Assembly (NCBI GenBank): GCA_964019415.1 | Contig: CAXHTE010000077.1 | Span: forward strand, 26,001-90,000 | DNA from: Ianthella basta | Lineage: Eukaryota; Porifera; Demospongiae; Verongiida; Ianthellidae | Direction: 5' to 3' | DNA length: 64,000 nt | Shown here: positions 11,847 to 25,008 of the stretch, in pieces | Position numbering within the stretch: the first letter of the stretch is position 1 | How the letters are laid out: every line of letters starts with the position of its first letter | Made by a program: the position numbers and the translations under genes | Notes under the pieces: generated by a model | What the model was told of the DNA's origin: nothing | Seen by the model: the letters and a program-made list of their open reading frames with translations, nothing else | The model's database searches: none

Positions 11847-12454
11847 TTCCTTTAGCTACACATATGCATAGTAATTACAGTAATTACAACCCCTTACAGT
11901 TGAACCTGCCCTACCTGAAAGGCTCCTACATCCAAATACCATTTAATGATAGATGTGACTAAGATGTCTCAGAGCAGTCATGATAACAAGGCTCAAAGGA
12001 TAATTATAAACAGTCGTACACTGGCCAAGAGACAAGTCACAGCAAGTGCCAATAAATATACATAAAGGTGCAGTGCTGGCAGTGCTGCCATTGCTTGGGC
12101 TGTGGATATTAACTCCAAGCCTAAATATTTGGACTTCTGGTAAATATACTGCAGTTGAAATGGCTAGCATGTTAGGGTATGGAGCTTTGAACAGACAGTC
12201 TCCTACCAAAGCACAGTAATAATGGCCTCATTATAGTCTGGTCACGCTCGAGCTCTACAGTGCATTGGATGGGACTTCAACCTAGCTAGATCAGTGCACT
12301 ATCAGTGAGAAAGGAATCATGTGGTGGCTTCACTGATGCACACCAGCCTTATAGTTATCATATGGACAAAACAGCCCTGGCACATTGCAACACATTGAGT
12401 CATCTAAGTCAGTTGTAGCCCACAGTGGAACCCAATCAAGATTACAGATTGCTA

Positions 12455-12462
12455 TGACGTCA
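12455..12462. promoter_or_regulatory. CRE-like palindrome TGACGTCA within a hairpin
   Basis: TGACGTCA, the full cAMP-response-element consensus, is flanked by GCTATG and CATAGC, which can pair. The same word is at 2362-2369, 19674-19681 and 27302-27309; unit 0 has TGATGTCA near 6687. It lies in an intron of the predicted gene. Function is not shown. Confidence 0.3.
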
Positions 12463-15047
12463 CATAGCAGTTTGCGTCAACCAATGAGATTGCGCATCAA
12501 CAAAATCCACATGTGAAGTTACACATGCTCACTGGGTGATTAGTAACCACACTGCAGAGCTATCACATACAGTACATGCCAGTCCTTTTCCTCCAATAGA
12601 TAGGACTGGGTACAAGAGGCTACAAGACTGGACTGGCTAGAAGAGTTGAGAATGAGCTTCCAACACAGACTAGGCTCCTCTATTGTTGCTATTCCAAAGA
12701 GTGGTGGTGAGGTACATCTCAGGGACTATCAAGATAATAGGAATCATGCCTTGATGATGACTAGGATCTGCCTGTTGCTGCAGCCCGAGGACCTCACGTT
12801 CTGCCTCACTTGAGGACAAACAATTTACAGCATGGTCTCTCACCTACTGTCAACGGAAGTGAGCATGCATGGTGGAAGTGGAAGAGTGCATGCATATGCA
12901 TGGTCTCAACAATGCTGTCACTACTCAATACCCATTGCGCTGGATTACACAGATACATCACAAGTTAGCCTTGCGTCATGTCAGCACTTGCTACCTTACA
13001 GCTGACACCTTGCTACAGGGCCTGCAGCATGCATGTAATCTACTACACCATCAACATCCTGGTAATATTTAGGGCTGCTGAACAGGAACACCTATAGAGA
13101 CTTAATATTTGAAATGAACTCATCACAATGTTTCAGTGGTTAGGAACTAATGTGCAACTTCCTGCAGAGTCAACTATTTCCATCAGCCATATCATTGTGG
13201 AAAGAATTCATATCACAGCTGTACAGTTGGGCCACTCAGCAGGATCCCACCCCACAAACTGACTGTGATCAGGTTTCCCTTGCATGTTTAACCATCATGT
13301 GAAGTGATCAAAGGATCATGGCACAGTAAGGTAGGTAGGGAACGCATAAATAGAAAAATGGCTATACAAGGGGAATGTGTAGAGTCTCTCAAAGGGTAGA
13401 AGTAATGCCTTTAAGACATGCTGCGCAGATAACCATATAAATTCAGCTCTTGTCTGTCAAGATTCACATGGCAGAGAGACTAACAGTGGGATGTTCACCT
13501 TAATTAAATGCAGAAGAGGAATTCAAGTACACATTTGTTTAGAATGATGGTATAAATGTCAGTTGAATTGTGACGAGTTGTGTCATAGTATCTACATTAT
13601 CTGAGCATGCTGACACTAGAGCTCCTTCACAGAAGAAGCCATGGTTTATATATACTCTAACAATCCAGAAATGTCACAAGTCTTCAAGCTTGTGACGTGG
13701 AGTGTTGTCCTGCTCAGAGAATCACTGAATGCCTTAGATATGGTTAGAGACTACACTCCTATTCTTGTTGAAACATGTATGGATGGTATGACTCAGCAGA
13801 AGCCATATTCCAAGTAATAGGAATAGGAATGCATCATGGACTGCCCATAGGTACATGCTGCAGAGAACCACAGTCCATCTATTACTCCTGACTACACCAG
13901 AGACTCACTTTAGAATCAATTCACATTAGATCACAGTCTCACACTTTGAACAGAAATGATGGCACATCACCCTCAGTTTACAATTCATTATTTCACTGTT
14001 ATACAACTCGGCTTTACTTGCATGCCTCACTTATGTCTGTTCAAATACACTTTTAGATTTACTTGTCACCTGTCATCTGTTCCTTTCATCTGTCATGACA
14101 GTTTACTCACTATCTGCCATTTTGCAGTCACTCACACTCTGCATCACCATCTTTCCCCCACATTGTAGCAAATCACCTTCTGTTTTGTACTATAGTCACT
14201 GATGAAGACAACTGCATGGTTGTTGAAACCTTTGGCAGATTATTCCACTGATTTGGCTAGTGAAGATCGGTAATAGAATAATCATCTATTACTCTCTAGC
14301 TGACAGAGTGTGATATGTTTTCACGATGGAATGGCACTCATACTGTATGAGTATGGAATGGACTCCACATGGCACAATAAGTAATTAAACTGCCAGGACT
14401 GTGGTGCTGTGCAATCACTTGCTGCTGGTATTTTCATATCTGTACAAGGTTCAGTAGAACAATGTTATATCTGTTGTTCAATAAAGACTGAGAGGTACCC
14501 ATAGACCTCCTACTTACCTAACGTAATGGCTAAATGATTCCTCCGTGACAATTAGACAATACAATTTAGTTAGTCTATTAGTTAGAGCATAAAAGACAGT
14601 GGCCATTTTAATGTACCACTGGCAAATGATGCACCAGGCTGGACTGGCTAGAAGACTTGCATGAGAGAGAATTCCCTACGCAGAATGGATGGCTGGGTCA
14701 AAACTCCTTGGAAACAAATAGAAGTCCAGGCCTATATTCAGACACACACATATAGCAACAAGGGTGTGTAAAAATGTTTCCTCCAAAAACAAGGGCAGAT
14801 GTAGAGATGGTGCAGTGTGTCTCTGAATGGCATGGCAAACCACCTGGCAGAAAAACCGTAGGAACCATGCAGGAGGAGGGCTGGTCGATGCAAAGAGGAG
14901 GGCCAGCCTGTCCATGCAAAACCCAGATCATTAACATTCGCTGCATGCATGTGACTGCATGGTGTAGTAGGTATGGGAATAGCATGTGTCTGGGCTGGTT
15001 GGTGATACAAGGGGATCTTCATGCGTGACATACAGAGGTGGTTGTAG

Positions 15048-15138
15048 ACACACACACGCATACACACACATATACACACACACGCACATACACACAAATG
15101 CACGCGCACACGCATGCACACACACACACACACTCACA

Positions 15139-15197
<59 letters not shown>
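15048..15197. repeat. (CA)n microsatellite, unit 1
   Basis: This CA/AC tract has early interruptions (ACGCAT, ACTCAC). Its flanks are identical in order to those of the tracts at 8776 and 22330. Confidence 0.97.
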
Positions 15198-15456
15198 CAG
15201 CACACATTTAGGTATTGTTTGCGATGCTGTGGCAACAGCCAGGTACATGCATAGCACAGGCTATTCCATGGCCACTGGACTGGCCACTGGACAGCATAAT
15301 GCAGATCAAAAACAGACATGGCACCCAAGACTAATATGAATTGGCCATCTTTCATGGCTGTGACTGAATGGTCATAGCATTCAACGGGCAGCCATGTGTG
15401 GCATCAATAACAGATGTTGTATATATGTTACATGCATACCTATATAAGAAACGTGG

Positions 15457-15970
15457 TTAGGGTTCAGGTACTTTAGCACCAGTTCCTAAATAGAAGTCTG
15501 TCCCAGGCGAGGGAGGATGAAAATTCTTTAAGAAATAAAGGCTGGGCTCTCTATTCAGACAAATACATGTATCTATGTATACTAGTGAATGCAAAGCATT
15601 GTCGGGCGAGCCTGAAGAAGCGTCACGCGCTAACTGTTTAAGTGATGCATGCATTAAACAGTATGCAGGCTGTTCTCTTGTGCTGTCTCTTCTGTGCACT
15701 CTTGCTTCTACCAACTGGGTCAGCTTGGCTGCCTTCCTCTGTTGCCTGGTTCTGTTTCCTCTTGTGCAGCTACCCTCGTACGTGTATTCCACTGTGCGCT
15801 GACCTAAGGAGAAATTCTCGCGACGTCCGTGCTCTGGGCAGCCTGCCAGGCCCTGTCGCGCTCTCTCCGCACTCGGCACCATTCTTCCGTCTGTTCTGGT
15901 GTTTCTGAGGCACGCCGCGCCCGTTTTATCTCCTCATGCGTAGTCTCTCCTCTCTGTCCTTGGTCAAGTC
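15457..15970 (-). pseudogene. CpG-richer block with degraded charged repeat, copy 2
   Basis: This is a paralogue of the block at 9164. The minus-strand frame with RRASETPEQTEE and VRRERDRAWQAA is followed by the same stop. It is probably a transposon gene remnant carried along by the unit duplication. Confidence 0.35.
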
Positions 15971-16191
15971 TGACAGTCTACGGTTGGTAGAATTGCCCGT
16001 GGTGCGATCCATAGCTGTAGCATGCAGTGCCTAATAGGTCGCGACACTCACATTGTATTGTCTCTCCATTGTGTGGCTTGGGTCCTAGTGCAGGTATAAT
16101 GATATGCATAATAGTGAGACCACAATGCTTATAACATGCAAAATGGCTAGTATAAATCCCATTGGCATACGGACTGAACGGTGTATACGCT

Positions 16192-17146
16192 TCTTATTAT
16201 AATGGAGCTAGGCCGATTTTTTTGTCCGCACTAATCTCGGGAACCGTGCGGAGGGTTCGCAGAAAACGCGGTCCGAATGTCGAAGCACCATCCGGAGGGT
16301 GTCTTCGGCTGGGTTTCCCTGCGAAAGCTTGCGAAATGAAGGTTTTGCGCCAACTCGCCATACGTTACTATAGGAGGCCATTTTTGTTTTACGGAGGAAA
16401 GCGAAGTAGACTACGGAATTCACAGCGAATTCCTTTGTTACACAACTCCTCCTGGGAAGATGGTGCGACGGCTTCTTTGCTATAGTTTTAGCACAATGTA
16501 GAAGGCTGTGGGTGATATAAGCTATATAGAGGAAAGTGCCGTCTTACGCGAGTGAAAGCGGCTCGATGGCGCAAGGATGGGTACAAGTTATGCGGGGGTT
16601 AGGCTTGCGCAATGATCTCATGACGTCATCGTAATACGTTTCTTCCAAACAAAGCCATTTGCAACCGTTGCAGTGCGCATATGCAACATTAAGGGCTACA
16701 CCGGACTAACCAAGAAGTCAAGACATTCAGGGATGCATGAGAGCTCTTAGGAACCGACGACAACTGTCAGAACTCTAAGACCATCACTCAACCTTCACTC
16801 ACAGGAGTCAGCACCAGGGGAATAGCAGGAGCCAGCTCGAGGGGAGTCAGCTCAAAGAACCAACCAGGAGTCAACTCAAGAGGACAACCAGGAATCAGCT
16901 CAAAGGGGCCATCATGAGTCAGTTCTGTTTAATTTGGAGGGCAATACAAGACGCTTGACCTTGGTGATTTGTGGTGGAAGAGGAGTCAGCTGCGTGCAAC
17001 TCTATAGCTAACTGCAACTGCAGCGTCTATAGCTATCACTCAGTAGCCAGGTTTGGAAGTGCTTTGCATCAGAAGCACTGGCATCGGAAGCACCTGCGTT
17101 GGGCGCCAGAGCAAAGGAGGGCGCTGAAGGCGCCCTTCTCTGCTAG
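16192..17146 (+). mobile_element. Non-autonomous Helitron, copy 1 (955 bp)
   Basis: The element begins TCTTATTATAATGG and ends with a 6-bp hairpin (17119-17135), 7 nt of spacer and CTAG, as Helitrons do. It has no target duplication. Unit 0 reads through the same position (near 9891) without it, matching the joined flanks at about 14 of 16 bases, so unit 0 is the empty site. The interior is CpG-rich and holds a second full CRE (16621-16628) and a degenerate minisatellite at 16799-16920. It encodes no Rep/helicase and may carry captured host promoter sequence. Confidence 0.75.
16799..16920. repeat. Degenerate minisatellite in the Helitron
   Basis: Repeats of the type CAGGAGTCAGCTCAAG, with variants AGGAATCAGCTC and AGGAGCCAGCTC, occur about six times. 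The copy in unit 2 is at about 24096-24217. Confidence 0.6.
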
Positions 17147-17669
17147 TACACCTAATGCGCGCTGGAGGCCCCTGGGCAAAATGTTCCGCAGATCCCGACC
17201 AAAATATTACGCAGAAACTTCCCTCCTTGTTCCAAACGGACCTACGTACCAGACAGACAGAGCCACCGTACGTCTCGTAAGGGAAGGGGCTCGCTCAGGC
17301 TCGCCCCAATAATTCAGTTCGTTTGTCTTGTTTGTTTGTTCGCTTTTGGCGCAAAATGTACGGAACAAAACGCCTCCAAACTCTCAGGGATCATAAAGTG
17401 CGGCTCAGAAGTGTCCTACACGGGTTGAAATCGCCCGTCCTGCAGTTCCTGAAGAGATATCCATTGATTTCCGGTTTTCGTTCGCGGCTGACGGCCATTT
17501 TATTAATTATCGCTCATTGACTTCCGGTTATCGGGCGGATTCATTCGCTGTCCCACAATCGAATTTAAACTCGGCCGTCGTTATAGCAGCTGCCCTCAGT
17601 TGCTAACAGCGCAGATTCTTCAAATCAGCCTGGGCCCAACTCGCTGTCGTGTGACTCGCCGAAGCAGAA

Positions 17670-17696
17670 GCCCGCCGAAGGCGGGCGCCCTGCTAG
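17670..17696 (+). mobile_element. Second Helitron-like 3' terminus, unit 1
   Basis: A hairpin, GCCCGCC-GAA-GGCGGGC (17670-17686), is followed by GCCCTG and CTAG (17693-17696). It lies 550 bp beyond the 955-bp Helitron, so an older Helitron may enclose the younger one. Its 5' end was not identified. Confidence 0.5.
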
Positions 17697-18261
17697 TACA
17701 CTAATAAACTGAAACAAAGACCAAGCCGTTTAGGGGGCGGCACCACATGCAAACAAGTGCTTCACAGCAAGTAACTCATTACAGCATGTTCACATAAATC
17801 CAGACCATTACTTTTAAGCATGATCACACCAGTGTGAAAGCAATCATTAGTTGGCTTCACATATACAAACGTGCCTTGTGAGTAATTAGCACCAAGTTGT
17901 CAACTAAGAATCACGGCCAATCTGAAGACAAGTTAACAATGGAAGGCAAATGAGCTGAAACCAAGATAGTCATTCATGTGAAACAAGGTGTGCAAAGTTG
18001 TTCAAAGATCCAAAGTCAATTACTACTATAGGTACAGCATCATGTACATCTTGTCAACATGTAGTGTAATTCACACAATGGGCCACTGTCTGGGAAATTA
18101 AATACAAGTGTGAAAGTGCGGATCGACGTGCATCTAATTAGCAGCTGAATCACCTTGTCTAAAGTGCATTCCAATGCCTTTAAACTGCATGGCTGTTACA
18201 ACTAGGATACGTACAACATAATGTAACAGAAGGAAGATGGACGAGGGCTATGTCTGTTTAC

Positions 18262-18432
18262 CTGAAAGGAGACTAGCCTCCTTGTCCCATTCATGTTTCC
18301 TCAGAATATCAGCAGCTTTGCTCTGTTCCTGAGGAGACTTGTCACTCTGAACTTCAAGCACACGACTGATGTCCTTCACATATTCACAATCATAACTGGA
18401 AATCAGGTTGGCCTGCTGTAGCTCAGCTAGAA
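18262..18432 (-). CDS. Repeat-module exon A3
   Basis: This 171-bp phase 1-1 exon has acceptor TTTCACCCACAG and donor GTAAACAG. The protein starts VLAELQQANLISS, continues YDCEYVKDISRV, then DKSPQEQSKAADILRKH, and ends EASLLS plus the split Gly. It is an intact paralogue of A2, with changes mostly in the middle loop between the two conserved halves. Confidence 0.82.
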
Positions 18433-19055
18433 CTGTGGGTGAAAGGATAAAATGACAGGGAGGACAGTCACATATTACAACACAAGATAGAGAATACAGT
18501 TACCTCACACAAGTGTACACAGCTCCTCAGGAGTGAAGTGTGCTCATAGATGGCTCATGAGGGGCTAGTAAGTCAAGGGCGAACAAACAGAAGATGAGGA
18601 GGGACACACTACATCACACGCACACAGACAAGGGAAGAAACAGACATTACATTACAGTTAGGACAGTGAAGTTGTAATGGTTTTCTGATAGAGCAAGACG
18701 GTCTTGCAGGACAGGTGTCACAGTGATCATGTTCTAATCCTGCACTCAGACACACATCTTCGCATTCACACAACGCAACAGAACACTACAGAACATTACA
18801 CACCATAGCACAACACAACACTCATACAGCACAGTATAATATAACGCACAAACTACGTACAGAAGAAGTATAATTATTCTATCACCAGACAAGATTAAGA
18901 ACACAGATAATCACACACTTAAGCATACACAAGGTAGGGAAATACAATAAACACACACATGTACATACACACCAATCACCACACAAACAAATGAGTTCAC
19001 ATTCCTTCAACCAATGAATAAGATAGGGACTACAACAAGAACCAGACATACATGT

Positions 19056-19085
19056 ACACGCACGCACGCACACACACACACACAT
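19056..19085. repeat. Short GCAC/CA microsatellite
   Basis: This is the unit 2 counterpart of the tracts at 11798 and 26360. Confidence 0.8.
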
Positions 19086-22000
19086 TCCTTTAGCTACACA
19101 TATGCATAGTAATTACAGTTGAACCTGCCCTACCTGAAAGGCTCCTACATCCAAATACCATTTAATGATAGATGTGACTAAGATGTCTCAGAGCAGTCAT
19201 GATAACAAGGCTCAAAGGATAATTATAAACAGTCGTACACTGGCCAAGAGACAAGTCACAGCAAGTGCCAATAAATATACATAAAGGTGCAGTGCTGGCA
19301 GTGCTGCCATTGCTTGGGCTGTGGATATTAACTCCAAGCCTAAATATTTGGACTTCTGGTAAATATACTGCAGTTGAAATGGCTAGCATGTTAGGGTATG
19401 GAGCTTTGAACAGACAGTCTCCTACCAAAGCACAGTAATAATGGCCTCATTATAGTCTGGTCACGCTCGAGCTCTACAGTGCATTGGATGGGACTTCAAC
19501 CTAGCTAGATCAGTGCACTATTAGTGAGAAAGGAATCATGTGGTGGCTTCACTGATGCACACCAGCCTTATAGTTATCATATGGACAAAACAGCCCTGGC
19601 ACATTGCAACACATTGAGTCATCTAAGTCAGTTGTAGCCCACAGTGGAACCCAATCAAGATTACAGATTGCTATGACGTCACATAGCAGTTTGCGTCAAC
19701 CAATGAGATTGCGCATCAACAAAATCCACATGTGAAGTTACACATGCTCACTGGGTGATTAGTAACCACACTGCAGAGCTATCACATACAGTACATGCCA
19801 GTCCTTTTCCTCCAATAGATAGGACTGGGTACAAGAGGCTACAAGACTGGACTGGCTAGAAGAGTTGAGAATGAGCTTCCAACACAGACTAGGCTCCTCT
19901 ATTGTTGCTATTCCAAAGAGTGGTGGTGAGGTACATCTCAGGGACTATCAAGATAATAGGAATCATGCCTTGATGATGACTAGGATCTGCCTGTTGCTGC
20001 AGCCCGAGGACCTCACGTTCTGCCTCACTTGAGGACAAACAATTTACAGCATGGTCTCTCACCTACTGTCAACGGAAGTGAGCATGCATGGTGGAAGTGG
20101 AAGAGTGCATGCATATGCATGGTCTCAACAATGCTGTCACTACTCAATACCCATTGCGCTGGATTACACAGATACATCACAAGTTAGCCTTGCGTCATGT
20201 CAGCACTTGCTACCTTACAGCTGACACCTTGCTACAGGGCCTGCAGCATGCATGTAATCTACTACACCATCAACATCCTGGTAATATTTAGGGCTGCTGA
20301 ACAGGAACACCTATAGAGACTTAATATTTGAAATGAACTCATAACAATGTTTCAGTGGTTAGGAACTAATGTGCAACTTCCTGCAGAGTCAACTATTTCC
20401 ATCAGCCATATCATTGTGGAAAGAATTCATATCACAGCTGTACAGTTGGGCCACTCAGCAGGATCCCACCCCACAAACTGACTGTGATCAGGTTTCCTTT
20501 GCATGTTTAACCATCATGTGAAGTGATCAAAGGATCATGGCACAGTAAGGTAGGTAGGGAACGCATAAATAGAAAAATGGCTATACAAGGGGAATGTGTA
20601 GAGTCTCTCAAAGGGTAGAAGTAATGCCTTTAAGACATGCTGCGCAGATAACCATATAAATTCAGCTCTTGTCTGTCAAGATTCACATGGCAGAGAGACT
20701 AACAGTGGGATGTTCACCTTAATTAAATGCAGAAGAGGAATTCAAGTACACATTTGTTTAGAATGATGGTATAAATGTCAGTTGAATTGTGACGAGTTGT
20801 GTCATAGTATCTACATTATCTGAGCATGCTGACACTAGAGCTCCTTCACAGAAGAAGCCATGGTTTATATATACTCTAACAATCCAGAAATGTCACAAGT
20901 CTTCAAGCTTGTGAAGTGGAGTGTTGTCCTGCTCAGAGAATCACTGAATGCCTTAGATATGGTTAGAGACTACATCGGAAAATTTAAGTCCACATTCTAT
21001 ACATGGCTACATCTCACAATAGTCGTCCATTGTAACACTCCTATTCTTGTTGAAACATGTATGGATGGTATGACTCAGCAGAAGCCATATTCCAAGTAAT
21101 AAGAATAGGAATGCAGCATGGACTGCCCATAGGTACATGCTGCAGAGAACCACAGTCCATCTATTACTCCCGTCTACACCAGAGACTCACTTTAGAATCA
21201 ATTCACATTAGATCACAGTCTCACACTTTGAACAGAAACGATGGCACATCACCCTCAGTTTACAATTCATTATTTCACTGTTATACAACTTGGCTTTACT
21301 TGCATGCCTCACTTATGTCTGTTCAAATACACTTTTAGATTTACTTGTCACCTGTCATCTGTTCCTTTCATCTGTCATGACAGTTTACTCACTATCTGCC
21401 ATTTTGCAGTCACTCACACTCTGCATCACCATCTTTCCCCCACATTGTAGCAAATCACCTTCTGTTTTGTACTATAGTCACTGATGAAGACAACCGCATG
21501 GTTGTTGAAACCTTTGGCAGATTATTCCACTGATTTGGCTAGTGAAGATCGGTAATAGAATAATCATCTATTACTCTTTATCTGACAGAGTGTGATATGT
21601 TTACACGATGGAATGGCACTCATACTGTATGAGTATGGAATGGACTCCACATGGCACAATAAGTAATTAAACTGCCAGGACTGTGGTGCTGTGCAATCAC
21701 TTGCTGCTGGTATTTTCATATCTGTACAAGGTTCAGTAGAACAATGTTATATCTGTTGTTCAATAAAGACTGAGAGGTACCCATAGACCTCCTACTTACC
21801 TAACGTAATGGCTAAATGATTCCTCCGTGACAATTAGACAATACAATTTAGTTAGTCTATTAGTTAGAGCATAAAAGACAGTGGCCATTTTAATGTACCA
21901 CTGGCAAATGATGCACCAGGCTGGACTGGCTAGAAGACTTGCATGAGAGAGAATTCCCTACGCAGAATGGATGGCTGGGTCAAAACTCCTTGGAAACAAA

Positions 22001-22329
22001 TAGAAGTCCAGGCCTCTATTCAGACACACACATATAGCAACAAGGGTGTGTAAAAATGTTTCCTCCAAAAACAAGGGCAGATGTAGAGATGGTGCAGTGT
22101 GTCTCTGAAGGGCATGGCAAACCACCTGGCAGAAAAACCGTAGGAACCATGCAGGAGGAGGGCTGGTCGATGCAAAGAGGAGGGCCAGCCTGTCCATGCA
22201 AAACCCAGATCATTAACATTCGCTGCATGCATGTGACTGCATGGTGTAGCAGGTATGGGAATAGCATGTGTCTGGGCTGGTTGGTGATACAAGGGGATCT
22301 TCGTGCGTGACATACAGAGGCGGTTGTAG

Positions 22330-22411
22330 ACACACACACGCATACACACACATATACACACACACGCACATACACACAAATGCACGCGCACACGCATGCA
22401 CACAGATGCAT

Positions 22412-22509
<98 letters not shown>
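22330..22509. repeat. (CA)n microsatellite, unit 2
   Basis: This is the longest of the three tracts at this position in units 0-2, with a single ACTCAC interruption near 22462. Confidence 0.97.
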
Positions 22510-22510
<1 letters not shown>

Positions 22511-22752
22511 AGCAGCACACATTTAGGTGTTGTTTGCGATGCTGTGGCAACAGCCAGGTACATGCATAGCACAGGCTATTCCATGGCCACTGGACTGGCC
22601 ACTGGACAGCATAATGCAGATCAAAAACAGACATGGCACCCAAGACTAATATGAATTGGCCATCTTTCATGGCTGTGACAGAATGGTCATAGCATTCAAC
22701 GGGCAGCCATGTGTGGCATCAACAACAGATGCTGTATATATAAGAAACGTGG

Positions 22753-23270
22753 TTAGGGTTCAGGTACTTTAGCACCAGTTCCTAAATAGAAGTCTGTCCC
22801 AGACGAGGGAGGATGAAAATTCTTTAAGAAATAAAGGCTGGGCTCTCTATTCAGACAAATACATGTATCTATGTATACTAGTGAATGCAAAGCATTATCG
22901 GGCGAGCCTGAAGAAGCGTCACGCGCTAACTGTTTAAGTGATGCATGCATTAAACAGTATGCAGGCTGTTCTCTTGTGCTGTCTCTTCTGTGCACTCTTG
23001 CTTCTACCAACTGGGTCAGCTTGGCTGCCTTCCTCTGTTGCCTGGTTCTGTTTCCTCTTGTGCAGCTACCCTCGTACGTGTATTCCACTGTGCGCTGACC
23101 TAAGGAGAAATTCTCGCGACGTCCGTGCTCTGGGCAGCCTGCCAGGCCCTGTCGCGCTCTCTCCGCACTCGGCACCATTCTTCCGTCTGTTCTGGTGTTT
23201 CTGAGGCACGCCGCGCCCGTTTTATCTCCTCATGCGTAGTCTCTCCTCTCTGCCCTTGGTCAAGTCTGAC
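22753..23270 (-). pseudogene. CpG-richer block with degraded charged repeat, copy 3
   Basis: This paralogue is almost identical to the one at 15457, with the same stop after the charged repeat. It is probably a transposon gene remnant. Confidence 0.35.
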
Positions 23271-23487
23271 AGTCTACGGTTGGTAGAATTGCCCGTGGTG
23301 CGATCCATAGCTGTAGCATGCAGTGCCTAATAGGTCGCGACACTCACATTGTATTGTCTCTCCATTGTGTGGCTTGGGTCCCAGTGCAGGGATAATGATA
23401 TGCATAATAGTGAGACCACAATGCTTATAACATGCAAAATGGCTAGTATAAATCCCATTGGCATACGGACTGAACGGTGTATACGCT

Positions 23488-24442
23488 TCTTATTATAATG
23501 GAGCTAGGCCGATTTTTTTGTCCGCACTAATCTCGGGAACCGTGCGGAGGGTTCGCAGAAAACGCGGTCCGAATGTCGAAGCACCATCCGGAGGGTGTCT
23601 TCGGCTGGGTTTCCCTGCGAAAGCTTGCGAAATGAAGGTTTTGCGCCAACTCGCCATACGTTACTATAGGACGCCATTTTTGTTTTACGGAGGAAAGCGA
23701 AGTAGACTACGGAATTCACAGCGAATTCCTTTGTTACACAACTCCTCCTGGGAAGATGGTGCGACGGCTTCTTTGCTATAGTTTTAGCACAATGTAGAAG
23801 GCTGTGGGTGATATAAGCTATATAGCGGAAAGCGCCGTCTTACGCGAGTGAAAGCGGCTCGATGGCGCAAGGATGGGTACAAGTTATGCGGGGGTTAGGC
23901 TTGCGCAATGATCTCATGACGTCATCGTAATACGTTTCTTCCAAACAAAGCCATTTGCAACCGTTGCAGTGCGCATATGCAACATTAAGGGCTACACCGG
24001 ACTAACCAAGAAGTCAAGACATTCAGGGATGCATGAGAGCTCTTAGGAACCGACGACAACTGTCAGAACTCTAAGACCATCACTCAACCTTCACTCACAG
24101 GAGTCAGCACCAGGGGAATAGCAGGAGCCAGCTCGAGGGGAGTCAGCTCAAAGAACCAACCAGGAGTCAACTCAAGAGGACAACCAGGAATCAGCTCAAA
24201 GGGGCCATCATGAGTCAGTTCTGTTTAATTTGGAGGGCAATACAAGACGCTTGACCTTGGTGATTTGTGGTGGAAGAGGAGTCAGCTGCGTGCAACTCTA
24301 TAGCTAACTGCAACTGCAGCGTCTATAGCTATCACTCAGTAGCCAGGTTTGGAAGTGCTTTGCATCAGAAGCACTGGCATCGGAAGCACCTGCGTTGGGC
24401 GCCAGAGCAAAGGAGGGCGCTGAAGGCGCCCTTCTCTGCTAG
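23488..24442 (+). mobile_element. Non-autonomous Helitron, copy 2 (955 bp)
   Basis: It has the same length, ends and insertion point as the copy at 16192. It therefore spread with the unit duplication, not by a second transposition. Confidence 0.75.
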
Positions 24443-24981
24443 TACACCTAATGCGCGCTGCAGGCCCCTGGGCAAAATGTTCCGCAGATCCCGACCAAAA
24501 TATTACGCAGAAACTTCCCTCCTTGTTCCAAACGGACCTACGTACCAGACAGACAGAGCCACCGTACTACTCGTAAGGGAAGGGGCTCGCTCAGGCTCGC
24601 CCCAATAATTCAGTTCGTTTGTCTTGTTTGTTTGTTCGCTTTTGGCGCAAAATGTACGGAACAAAACGCCTCCAAACTCTCAGGGATCATAAAGTTCGGC
24701 TCAGAAGTGTCCTACACGGGTTGAAATCGCCCGTCCTGCAGTTCCTGAAGAGATATCCATTGATTTCCGGTTTTCGTTCGCGGCTGACGGCCATTTTATT
24801 AATTATCGCTCATTGACTTCCGGTTATCGGGCGGATTGATTCGCTGTCCCACAATCGAATTTAAACTCGGCCGTCGTTATAGCAGCTGCCCTCAGTTGCT
24901 AACAGCGCAGATTCTTCAAATCAGCCTGGGCCCAACTCGCTGTCGTGTGACTCGCCGAAGCAGAAGCCCGCCGAAGCAGAA

Positions 24982-25008
24982 GCCCGCCGAAGGCGGGCGC
25001 CCTGCTAG
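24982..25008 (+). mobile_element. Second Helitron-like 3' terminus, unit 2
   Basis: The hairpin at 24982-24998 is followed by CTAG at 25005-25008. A duplicated CCGAAGCAGAAGCCCG word precedes it. Confidence 0.5.

Larger units (their letters stand above)
10790..18020. repeat. A-unit 1 of the direct-repeat array
   Basis: The unit carries exon A2 and is nearly identical to unit 2 over most of its length: an 88-codon stretch at 11943-12209 translates identically to 19162-19428. It differs from unit 2 by a deletion of about 64 bp near 13756. It contains the 955-bp Helitron. The exon-to-exon spacing to unit 2 is 7,254 bp. Ends are approximate. Confidence 0.88.

Noticed and set aside
11943..12209. 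88-codon minus-strand frame identical in units 1 and 2
   Set aside because: It is interrupted in units 0 and 3, so identity only shows that units 1 and 2 are recent copies.
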